A DNA stretch of 64,000 bases, taken from positions 46,670,505-46,734,504 of the forward strand of contig OX328104.1 in NCBI GenBank assembly GCA_946811185.2. The letters are read 5' to 3'. Numbering within the stretch: the stretch's first letter is position 1; the number at the start of each line of letters is the position of its first letter. The notes beneath the pieces are model-generated. The model ran no database searches. It worked only from the letters and a program-made list of their open reading frames with translations, and was not told where the DNA came from. This document shows positions 1 through 12,200 of this stretch, in pieces. The DNA is from Hippopus hippopus. Taxonomy: Eukaryota; Mollusca; Bivalvia; Cardiida; Cardiidae. Made by a program: the position numbers and the translations under genes.

Positions 1-255
1 TCATAGAAATTCTTCCCTGAATAAAAAAAAAATAGATTCATCTAAAATTCTTTACAGAAAATATTCAGCTACGTGGTTCATATCTTCTCAAGCATTTTGA
101 TAAGTTATTACTTTCATACATTATTCAATAGTCAAGGTAAGTCCACAAGTCTTGAATATATCTGAGCAGACAGTCCGAAAAGTTTTGTTTACATTTTTAG
201 TACCGGTTGATGTTGCTGTATTTAGGCTAAAGATCTGCCTTGATAGAACGAAACA

Positions 256-294
256 ATGACGCTAACTGCATACTGTTATCAAATTCCCAAAGTG
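256..294 (+). CDS. ADAL: ADAL exon 1 (13 codons, start)
   Basis: The ATG opens 13 codons ending in QIPKV, after which GT begins an intron at 295. Joined to exon 2 this reads IPKVELHAH, the family's usual lead-in to the zinc motif, and the junction is phase 0. The donor (gtataag) is weaker than the others in this gene. No other upstream ATG gives a matching lead-in. Confidence 0.75.
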
Positions 295-3200
295 GTATAA
301 GAGCGTTTTTCTGTTTCTCAGTCTTTCCCTCTGTCTCGGTATCTCTCTCTGCCTGCTGTATCATGTCATTGTCTTGAAGTATGCCCAAGACTCATACATT
401 CGTTACGTCCCATACATTCGTTACGTCGTATATTTATGGAATTTTCTCGCGCGCCCGACTTCCATTCCATCCGAGTATCGGTAAATCTGTATTCACATCG
501 AAGAAAAAAGCTGAAATGCGAAAATAATGGATAAAGTGTGGTTTTAAAGTCTTACCTCGTGTCAAAATTTCTCTTTTTTATGTAGAAACACGCTATTTTA
601 TGATAAAATGGATTATTTGCTAAGACGACAACATGACGTAGCCATTTTAGGTGCTTTCGTCTTCATTGTTTTGCACACGGGCCAAAGATACTGAAATAAA
701 ATACGGTAAAGTTCACCAGTTTTGATCCACCACACCGCAAATCAATCTGGCAAGTGTACGTCTGATTGACGTTTCATTTTACCCTATCCTTATATTAAGT
801 ATCTTGGATCTGATCGAGCTTGCTTATTTTTCTTACCTACTTCGGAAAAACAGCATAAATAAACGTATGGCAAGATAGCATCTACTTTCTCAGTTGGATT
901 AAGTGGAAGACATTTGATAAACCTAACTGTATGTTGAAAGTTTACCCGAGGAATGACGTCAGTTTGATGTTGTAGTCTGACCGATTACAGGGAACGAATT
1001 TATGGGTCCTGCACTCGAGTGATTCAGATCAAAACATACACAAGTAAAAAAAAAGTTTAAGTTGTTACGTTGTTTTTACCAGATTTTTTAGTGTTTGAGA
1101 ACTATGAATATGTCCAATGTCTTATTTTTCTAAAGTTTTATCAAATCATCTACCAAGCGGTAACTCGCATGCGCAAAAATATGATGTCAGAGTAACGAAT
1201 GTATGGGTCCACAGGCTAAATACTTCTCCCGGTCTTTCTTCTTCCTTCGCCATATCATTTCTTAACAGCAGAGGCATAGCCTCAAGATACCGTTTTCCGT
1301 GACGATAAGGAAACAACATAATGAAATGAGGAATTTAGACAGGAACATGACCTAGAAATTACTTTCCTTCATAAAAAGAATCTTTTCTGATGACTTTCAT
1401 GAAAAAATTTAAATTAGATAGCAATTTTCATGTTCAATGTGCATAAATGAAAAATCATGCTGTCGGCCTTCTTGAGCAAACATGGCGTGACCTAATTCCG
1501 GTAACTCAGTAGTATTTATAGCATAAAGTCGTAGATCTTTGCATTTTATGTGAAGGAACAGTATTTAGATATAAGAAAAATGATTTCAATTTCTTTTAAA
1601 TCAGATAATTAATTGATTTTTAAAAGTATTTGATTGGTATTTGGCTGAAATAAAAGGGCAATAAAACGTTCGATTATTAGTAAGGGTTACGAGCTGAAAT
1701 ACCATGTGACGTCAAACTATGTGCTGACCTATACGAGATGTAAACAAAAATCACCGGTTCAAGGACACTCACGGAATAAGGACACTTGACGATATATTTT
1801 TCTTTACCTTCAGTCTGAAAGGTTGCTATGATGTTATTGTATTATTGTTTCTTTGACAATCAGCATTTTCTCCTTTTCCCACAATGTTTTCTACCCTTTC
1901 CAAAATAAATTTCAATTTTCAAGTCACTTTTATATTGTCGTCTGCTAATGTTTTGAAGTTGAACCATCTAAAATTTTGTCGTTTAGTAACTATAAAGAGT
2001 CATGCGTAATTACTCACTAAGCTAATTCTTCTCTTACCAGGAACTACATGCTCATATTAATGGCTCAATCAGTGAATCTACAATGGAAGACATCCTGAAA
2101 ATAAATAAAAGTGGAACAGACCCAAATTGGAGGTTGATGTTTAGAAAGGGGGAGTCAGGATCATTGCAAGAGTATTTTGTTTGTTTATTTGTATTGGAGT
2201 TTAAAGCTGTTTTAAGAGCTTGGGTCATATCCTGTTAGCCAGTGCACCGGTCTGTGATTCTGTTTCCTGGCTTTCTCACACTAGTACTGACATGGCTATC
2301 TTTCAAAGTCACTGACTTCTTTTCTCACATGCATCAGAGATGAGAGGCAAAAATGTCCCGGAAAGAAAAATTGCCTCAACCGGGTATCAAACTCCCAACC
2401 ACCAAGTCATGAGTCATATATGCTAACTATTGAGCTACCTTGCAAGGCATTGCAAGAGTAAGCTTATATAATGTAACAAAAAAGAAAATACTCAAACTCA
2501 CATCTCAAGTACATAAAAATATACAAAAAGAGGACAGAAAGAGGAAAAAAAATTGTATGTATGGGCCATGCTCTGTGAAAAAGGGGCTTAATGTATCTGC
2601 AAAAATTATCAATCCAGGTTAGCCTGCGCAGACTGCACAGGCTGACCTGGGATGAAACTTTCTGCTATTGACCAACTTTCTGCATGCCACAGGACAACTC
2701 TAGCCCATTATTCAGTCAGTTGTCGGACTAAATAGATGTTATGGATCCATAACTTATGTAATGACTTGCTTGGTATAATGCATGAGGGGAAATGCATTAA
2801 ACCCCTTTTTGCCAGGGCTCAACTCATTTGTATCACTACACATGATCAATGTGATTAATCATCATGACTATAAATTAGAATGTAATGCTGTTGTAACATG
2901 TATCATCTGCCATTAACTCCTTGCCAAATGACAAAATTTTAGACCCGTCCAAATTGAAAGCATAAATTTACAGACAACATATTAAGTTTAGCTGAAATGG
3001 TGTTGATTGTGAAAATGTAGAAATCTTGAGGGAACAAGAGAAAATGCTGGTTACCAGTTATTTCTCCTTTTCCCACAATCTTTTCTGCCCTACTATAGAA
3101 AAATTCCATTATTTGAGCCACATTTAAATTGTTATCTGCAAATGCTTTCGATTTAGATTAGTCTAGAATTTTGTTGTCTGGTCTGTACAATTCAGCTAGG

Positions 3201-6200
3201 GTTTTTAATAACATTATGAGAAAAGGAGCCTGTTAGGGTAATAAGCATTGTAGGAAAAGGAGGATATACTGGCTACCAGTATTATCATTTTATTGTACAA
3301 TGTTTTTGCATCCTTCTTTTCTCATAGCAAATGGGTTGACTCCGTAAAAGGTCAATGAAATCTGCTGTTTCTTTTCAGCACTTTCAAGATGTTCAAGTTA
3401 ATTCATCAAGTATCAAACAGTGTAGATGCAGCCTATAAGGTACACTAAATAGCTTGCTTGTTAGCTCATTTCTACCTGCTGGCCACTGTTGGAAACATTA
3501 TAACAGAAGGAAAAAATGCCTAGAATGAGGGCTACAACATTTTTACTTAAGTGTATCCCTGTACTAAATATTAAGCCTTAAAGCGCCAAATAAACCCAAG
3601 GGACATTTTAAGGTTAGAAGAAGACCTAGATAATTGCAATTTTGTGGTTGGCTTTTGCAAGTAGTGTTTTAGCAAAGTGGACAATGTAGATCAAAGATCA
3701 GGCTGCATACTGTATTTTGTGCAGCCTGATATTTATCTACACTGGCTGTAAAGGCAACTATACTTGTGAAAGGCTCTATAACCCTTTACCACACAATCTC
3801 AATTTTTGAATCACATTTATTTTGTTGTTTGTAAATGCTTTCAATTTGGATGAGTTAACTCTTTACCCAGAGATAAAATTTTAGACCAGTCCAAATTGAA
3901 GGCATTTGCAGACAACAAAATAAATGTGACTTAAATATTGAAATTTGATTTGGAAAGGGTAGAAAACATTGTGGGAAAAGGACAAAATGCTGGTTACCAG
4001 TATTTTCTCCTTTTCCCACGATGTATTCAGAATCCTTTGGTAGGGTTGTTAGAAGTTGGTATTCTGCGGGTTACTACTAATCCATTATCGCATGATTGCG
4101 AATTTTAACGACTCTGAGAAATAAAGCTTTTGAAAACATTGTGGAAAATGTTTGTAACCAGTGTTTTCTACTTTTCCAACAATGTTTTTTGTTGTTTCAA
4201 AGGCAGACATCACTACTTTGTGAGCTTCACTGAATTTGTCATCTGCAACTACTTTTAATTTGGTCTAGATTAAAATTTTGTCATTTAGTTGAAGGTTTAT
4301 GTCTAAGTCACTTCATTGTAGGTGGCAAGAGCCCTAGTCTCAAATTGTCAGGTGAAAACTTTCTCAGATGATAGAATTTTGGATCTGTCCAAATTGAAAG
4401 CATTTGCAGACGACATATTAAATGTGGCTAAAATGATGAAATTTGTCTTTGAAATGGTAGAAAACAAGTAGGGAAATGGTAAAAATAATGTTTACCACCA
4501 TATTTTCAAAAGCCCTCTTCTGTAGGAAAGTTATAACAAGGAAATAATTGGTACAGGGACAGAAAATGCATTTTTAAATCAATGCATTTTTAAATGTCAA
4601 TACATGTATTAATTGCTTTTTACACAGCCATGTTATACCTCAGTATTTTCAAAAGCTGTTATCAGAGGAATATGAAAAGTTATTTTTGTTTGGTAATCTT
4701 CTGGATCCATATTCACCATTTATTCTCAAGACCATTCTTAGTCTTATTCTTGAGAATTTTCAAAATTTGAAAGTAACACAACTTCTGATTTGCTAAACCA
4801 AATGGTTCTGCCAATCAGAAGTTGCGTCACTTTCAGCATCTGTAATTAGACCAAGAATGTTCTGGAGAACGGTTGGTTTATACAAACCATTTACTCTTTC
4901 AGATTACTTATGATGTCATTCATGAGTTTGCCAAAGATAATGTAAAATATTTGGAACTAAGAACCACTCCAAGAGAAGACAACTCCACTGGTATGAAGCG
5001 GGAAACTTATGTGGAAGCTGTACTAAGAGCTATAGACGACTGCAGAGAGAAAAATCTAGATATATTGGTCAAACTTTTACTGGCTATAGATAGACAAGGT
5101 ACACTAGACACAGCTAATGATACTGTGGACTTGGCATTAAAATACAGGTAAGGTTATATGTACGAGGGTCACTCAAAAAGTAATGCAACCTATAAAATAA
5201 CTTTCGAAAGAAATATATAATGATAATTACAGTACTACATTCCTTCGAAGTAATATCCCTTGTGGTCTATGACGGACTGCCATCGCTTCGGGAGGTCATC
5301 TATTCCAGTTGCTAGGCAACTGCGTTCCACTACCTTCACCCTTTCGGCCACGGCAGCTTCAAGCTCGTCTAGGTCACTATAACAAATACCTCTCATGCCC
5401 TCTTTTATCTTTGGAAAATAAGTCAAAGTCACATGGACTTATATCTGGGGAATAAGGCGGGTGCTCCAATATTTCCCACTCATAGCGCCCTAGCAAAGAC
5501 GTTACGTTGACGGCGCCATGGGGTGTAGCGTTATCATGTAAAATTATTGGACCGGCTGCCAAGAGTCCACGTCTTTTCCTACCGATCGCTTGCCTTAGTG
5601 TTTTTTTAAGGTACTCTTCATAGTACTTCCCGTTAATAGTCTTACCACTTTCCACCCTGTGACTTGTCAGAATTCCATGTCTATCGTACGCGAAGATCAT
5701 TAACATCTTAAATTTAGACTGAGTCCGTCTGTACTTTGCCGGTCTCGGGGAGCTAGGTGTATGCCACTCGATCGATTGTCTCCTCATTTCCGGTTCATAA
5801 CAATCTTTCTTAAAAGTCTTGTCCTTCCGAATCATAATGAGAAAGGAGTTGGGTATATGGTTAAACGACGTTCTGCTTGTTCTGGCGTCAAACGATGCGG
5901 TAGGCACCGCACTAACCTTGCGCATTTTCAAACGATTTCGAAGAATGAAATGAACTGACCCTACACTGATTTCTAACTTCTGTGCCATTTCTTCGCAAGT
6001 AATTCTCCTATCATCCTTCAACAGTTTTTTCACTTGTTCAGTATTATAGTCATCAGTAGCTGTCATTGGTCGACCCACACGGCAGGCATCTTCAACGGTC
6101 TCCCTGCCCGATTTGAATTCATTGACCCATCTTGTAACCTGGCAATATGATTGAGCAGATGTGTCGCAAACTTCTTGTAGTGCGGCAAATATCTCCTTTG

Positions 6201-9200
6201 CTGTTTTATTACACTGACAATCAATTTTTATGTAGCTACGCTGATCTTGAGACGTAACTGCGGCCATGACGCTGTTATTGACGTAAAATGACGTCACCTG
6301 GCGCTTCTCTAAATGACGTCATGATGATGTGACGTCACATACTAATTGCATATAGATAGAAGTATCTACATGTAAAGTTTCAAAGTAATTGATATATTGC
6401 TTTAGAAGTTATTCAACAGGTTGCATTACTTTTCAAATGACCCTCGTATATGAGCTGTGCTCTGTGAAAAAGGGGGCTTAATGTATCTGCAAAAAGTATT
6501 GATCCAGGTCAGCCTGTTAGTTAATTTTGTGCATGTCAAAAGGTACCTGTGCATGTGTTTCCTTGCTGTCTCACACCAGTACCGACACAACTTTCTTTCC
6601 AAGTCACTGACTACTTTTCTCACATGCACCAGAGGTGAGAGGCAAAAAATCACCAGAAACAAAGTTTGCTTCAACTGGGTAATGATCCTTAGGAAGACTG
6701 AAAACTGGTAACCAGCATTTTCTAGAGCTAAAAGATTGGATATGTGAATTTAAGAGCTATTGAGATCAGAATATCTCATATAAAAGTCTGAAAATCAGAT
6801 TGAAAATGCTTAGTAGTCACACCTTGTTTTACACTGTCTGTGGAAGACATTAACGGTTGGCATTCTGCAAGTGAAATGGAAAATATGTGTCAAACTCTAC
6901 ATGGGCTGATATGTTCCTGAAAAATATGTAATTTTGTGATACTCTGCAAAACTGTAACATACAAGACATTGTGTTGACCTCCAATTTTCAAAAATTCTTT
7001 TTTCCCTGAAACCTTATAACTCCTTAAAGCTCAGAAATTTTTAGTAAAGATTTAATTTTAGATATAAATCCTGTGTGGAAATGTCAAATGATGATGTATA
7101 TTTTAGAGACAGAAGTGGCGGGACCATTGTTGGGATAGATCTTAGTGGGAATCCATATGTAAGTCTGCATTTATACTACTTTTGTTTATTGTCCAGTGAA
7201 CTCTTGACCAAAGGAGAAAAGTTTAGACTGGTTCAAAACGAAAACATTGGGAAGGGAAGAAAACATGTGTTTAAAAGGCTTCTTGCTGAGGGTTATTAAA
7301 TTGATTGATAATAGATTGTTTTGATTGATTGTATGGTGCTTTTTGTCCTTTTCAACATTATTTTAGTTATATTGCAGCAGCCAGTGCACCTATCCGTATA
7401 TTCCTGGAGTTTCTTTTACCAGTACTCCTCACCACTGAGATGCATTAAACCCATTGTTGCCAGAGCACCGCTCACATATTCCCTCTAATACTTCTCCTTT
7501 GTGTCAGTTATGAAAGAGAACTGGTAACCAACATTTTCTCGTTTACCCACAATGTTTTCTGCCCTGTTGAAGACAAATTCCGTCATTTGAGTCTAGGGGT
7601 GTAACGATACATCAGACTATTGATGGATCCCGATGGCGAGCATGTCGATGCTACTGCATCGATTGTTCCGTTGAAAATCGATAACTATCGCTGATAGTTA
7701 CCTCAAATATCGATAGTTTCGATAGTTTCACTGGCAAGAAAGGGAGAGAAAATACTGCAATTCGCTAATGTATTCGGACGCCCTAAAATTTCGGACACGT
7801 TAAATTATTTACAATAATAATTTATTTTTTAATCCTTTCATTGAACACTTTCAAAAGCAAGTTTTTCTAAATATTCGGACATTCTGTAACGTTAATTTCC
7901 TGTTAATTTGACAGGTTATTTTTTTTAAATATGTTTTCAATAATGATCGGCTGCATAATATTCATTTCTGCATAGCAGTGTTCATCGTTACGAAAACGAA
8001 TCCTTCGAGAGCTGATTAACTCAGCGGTGTTTTGAGTCATGAAATTAGACCAAAATAATTGCAACACTAAGGGTGTTTTTGTTAAAAACTTCTCACCAAA
8101 GCGAACAGTGTGGATTTAGATCAAAGATCAGACCAAACAGTCTGCCTACAGCCTAATCTTAATCTACACAGGCCACCAAAACCATAACCACGTGTGTTGT
8201 CCCTCCATAAGCAATAAATAAATCTACTATGAAAAGAGAATACTAAACCTCGTTCTTTCTTTCCCTTATTTATCAGTAATCCATTTCGAATGCATTCCTT
8301 TTATTTCGGCTGCAAGGAGTTATTTTTAGAAAACAGCTGCACTTTTTTATGCTGACTACACAAAATACATGTATGTGACACAACTGGGGTGTTCTTGAAA
8401 CAGCTATATTACTAAATGCAAAAAGGCTTTATCAGCTGGTGTAAAACGTGCATGAAATAGGCTTATTGCGTGGTCACTTTGAATTGATTGGAGGTCGACC
8501 TGCAGCCAGACATAAGTTTCTTCAAGCAGACCAGTTTAAGTGTGTAAATTAAACAGGTGCGTTACAACTCAGTCGCTTCGAATGATTTACGTGTTACGTC
8601 ATACCCCTTATCCAAATTTTACTGCAAACATTTGGGTACCCATGACAGGCCTACAGTCATCTTGTAGACAGATGGATTGTAATATAGATCTACATTATGG
8701 TCGTTCGAATTTACTCTGCTGATGGAAAGATGGGGATTTTAAAAGCGTTGGCTGATGGTGTAGATAGACATCAGACTAAACAGAACACACTGTCTGATCT
8801 TGGATCTATACCATCCACTTCTGTACTGTGACTTAACTCGTATTAGAAAGCTACTTCTTTCTCGGGCTAAAAAAGGTAAGATAATGTTTAACAGTGTTCC
8901 CACTCGCGCAAATTATTGCGTAAATCACGTTTTTGAATTGAAATTCACGTAACAAATTCTGGTTACACCCGAGACTTTGCGTAAGAAAATGCATAGACAA
9001 AAAATGCCATTATCCGCCTTTCTTGTGAAAAAATGAAAGTTTTGAAGTTACTTGTTATTCTCATTGACAATTTTCTTGTCAAATCACGTGGAAATACCTA
9101 GCCAGAAATTAACAGACATGAAACACTGATCGAAGTAAAAAACACGGAAACCCATGACACAACAAAAACTGAAAATGTCTCTTTGACGTTGTCCAATCAG

Positions 9201-12200
9201 AGTCACTTCAGATCGTCTTTTTAGCTTTTTAATGACTATAAGCAGTAAATTTATACAAATATCTTACAATAACATACTTTTTGGATACACATACAACAAG
9301 GTAAAACCTATTATTTCGGCCACCCCCTTTTTTTTTCAGAATGGTAATTTCCTAAAGATTTGGAAACTAAACAAAAATAATTATTTTTTCTGTCTGAATA
9401 TATTGGCAAATTATAGGTAAATCTAGCTAAATTCTAACAACTCAAAAAAACTTTAGGGCTCACATGTAAAAGGTGATTTCTTTAAAAGTTTAGTGGCTTT
9501 ATAATTACGTTTTTATTACGAGTGTTTATAAACCATCAGCATTTGTCAGCATTTTGTGCTTTGCATGCTGTTATATATCAATCAGACTTAAAAGCTGACT
9601 TCTTCAAAAGTTCAGAGTAATTAGGTATGTTAAATTGTTTGTGAGCCATCTGCATTTAGAAAAAATAGTCACTGAAATTTATTGAGCATCTTGCATTTAA
9701 CTCTGTTTCTCCCTTTATTTGCTATTCAAAACTATGTTCAAGTAGAATTTAAACTACTCGGAGAAAGTATTGGTATAAAACATGGTTTCAAGATGTAATT
9801 TGGTGAAATTCATCTCTTGCAATTCATCTAATAGTATTGCAATAGTATTGCAATAGTAACAGGCAATATCAATACTATTGCAATAGTATTTTTTCCAATG
9901 TCAATACTATCGCAATAGTAGATTTTGGCCTCAATAGTCAACCCTGTTTGAGTCACATTTGAATTGTCGTCTGCAAATGCTTTCACTTTTGACAGGTCTA
10001 CATTTTTGTTGTGTGGTAAAGGGGTGTCTACTGATTTCAGGTGGGAAACGCTGCTACCTTCATACCAGCCCTTAAAAGAGCCAAGAATCATGGATTAAAA
10101 CTGGCTCTTCATCTGGCTGAGGTTTGTCATTGGCTGCATTTTCTCTAAGACATAATTATACCATATACAAAATAAGGAAATTTAGTGTATATATGACTGT
10201 CTTGCTTCAAATGTTCTTTTGTTTGTATTAGCATTTAACGCCGTTTTAAGAGCTTAGGTCATATCATGGCAGTCAGTGCATCTATGCATGTGTTTTATGG
10301 CTTTCTCACATCAGTGATGACACAACTTTCTTTCCAAGTCACTGACTACCGTACTTTGGCACTTTTTCTCAAATGCATCAGAGGTGAGAGGCGAAAAATT
10401 GCTGGTAAGAAAGTTTGCCTCAACTGGTTATCAAACTGGCAACCACCAGGTTACAAGTCAGATATGCTAACCACTGAGCTACCTGGCCGGGCCTGCTTCA
10501 TATGTGTTTGAAATAAAATTTACTTTTTTCAACAGAATTCTTTTTGTGTTGTCTGGGTCTTTTTACTGTTTTAGGGTGTCTGTCTGTTATTTGGTATTCT
10601 GTAGGTAAACATTTTGGGCTCTTTGCCAAGCAACAAAATTTTAGGCTGGTAAAAGTTGAAAGTATTTGCAGATAACACATTAAGTGTAGTTCGAAAATTG
10701 AAATTTGATAGTCTTTAAATCTCGGGTCTGTGCAGTAAAGAATTAACAGACTTTTTGATAAATATTCAATATGGCACAGTATTTGTACATGATAACTCAT
10801 ACAAGCTTAACCCTTTACCACACAATCCTGGGTTTTAATGACTCTAACAGAAAAGGCTTCTGAAACATTGTTGGAAAAGGAGAAAATTCTGGTAACCAGC
10901 ATTTTATCCTTTTCTAACAATATTTTCTATCCTTTCAAAGACAGAGCTCATCATTTGAGCCACATTTCTTTTGTGTTCTGCAAAAGCTTTCATTTATGAC
11001 TGGTTTAGTTGTTTGGTAAAGAGTTAAACAGTCTTACTTGGATAGGGTCCTGCTTAGTTCAGTGGTAACCCGTAATTTGAAAGCTGTGTAAACCCCCATT
11101 GATGAAGTTGAAGCAAACAAAGCAATCGGGGCGGAGGAAACAGAATCATGCATTCGTGTGTTACAGCTAGTACAGATAACTGATTTTGATAGTGCAATTT
11201 TAGGTTTTGACTGGTCACATCCAAGTAAAGAGACAATTGTGAAAAAATGATTGAATCTTTTGTGCACACTTTTAAACTTTCATGTTTTCACAAATTGGTG
11301 GCAAAACTAGAATTTGAATATAACTGTTGCTTTCATATGTATTAATTCTTTGTTTCAAATGCAGATAGTTTCAATTTAAAGGTTTAACATAAGAAAAACA
11401 GTTTAATCCATCTTTTACTCAAAATGAACTTACGTCCTAATATAGATACAAAATGGCTACCAAAACTATAAATTTTGTTATTTTTTTGAGATTTACAATT
11501 AAAAAAGGTAGAATGAAGTTTAATAATTTGTCCTTGGTCATGTGTGTCCCTAAAAATTATGTGCATATCACTGATTAAATCTACGAAACAGAGTCAGTAC
11601 AAGGCTGTAGCTCTCCTACTTGAAAAATTACATTGTACTTGAGACAGTATGGTGCACAATAAATGTCCAAATATGAAAAGAAACATTGTAAACCTCTCAT
11701 TAAAGCTAGTGTAATAGCTATCGATATTGGTACATGTAATTCTAGATACCAGCCCCAGAGGAAACCAAAGAATTACTTGAGTTGATACCAGATCGTATTG
11801 GTCATGGGACTTGTCTTCAGCCAGAGACCGGTGGAACACAGGAGTTGGTAGATATGGTCATTAAATACAATATACCTCTAGGTGAATTTTCATTGTCTAA
11901 CACTGTTATTTCTTTATTAAACAGCCCAAAGGTTTAACAACCCTGAAAAAGAAAGCTTATGAAAACATTACGGAAAAAGGAGAAAATGCTGCTCAACCCT
12001 TAAAAAGAAGGCTCTTGAAAACATAGTGGGAAAAAAGAGAAAATGCTGGTAACCAGAACCTTCCAAAGACGAGTTTTAGTTTTAGAGACACATTTGGTTT
12101 TTCGCCTGCAGACGCTTTAAATTTGGACCAGTATAAATTTTTGATGTTTGGTAAAGGGTTAACACATTTGGCACCTTAGGCTAAAGAACAAACTTTTGCA

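Larger units (their letters stand above)
7495..10020. repeat. TTAA hairpin MITE split by a hAT-like insertion
   Basis: Left part 7495-7593 (core ACTGGTAACCAACATTTTCTC and GTTTTCTGCCC arm) and right part 9947-10020 (GAATTGTCGTCTGCAAATGC to GTGTGGTAAAGG) form one MITE when the intervening insertion is removed. The right end lies 20 bases before ADAL exon 6. Confidence 0.8.

Noticed and set aside
608..694. 28-codon hydrophobic ORF starting MDYLLRRQHD in ADAL intron 1
   Set aside because: Too short, and it cannot join ADAL exon 2 to give the IPKVELHAH motif.
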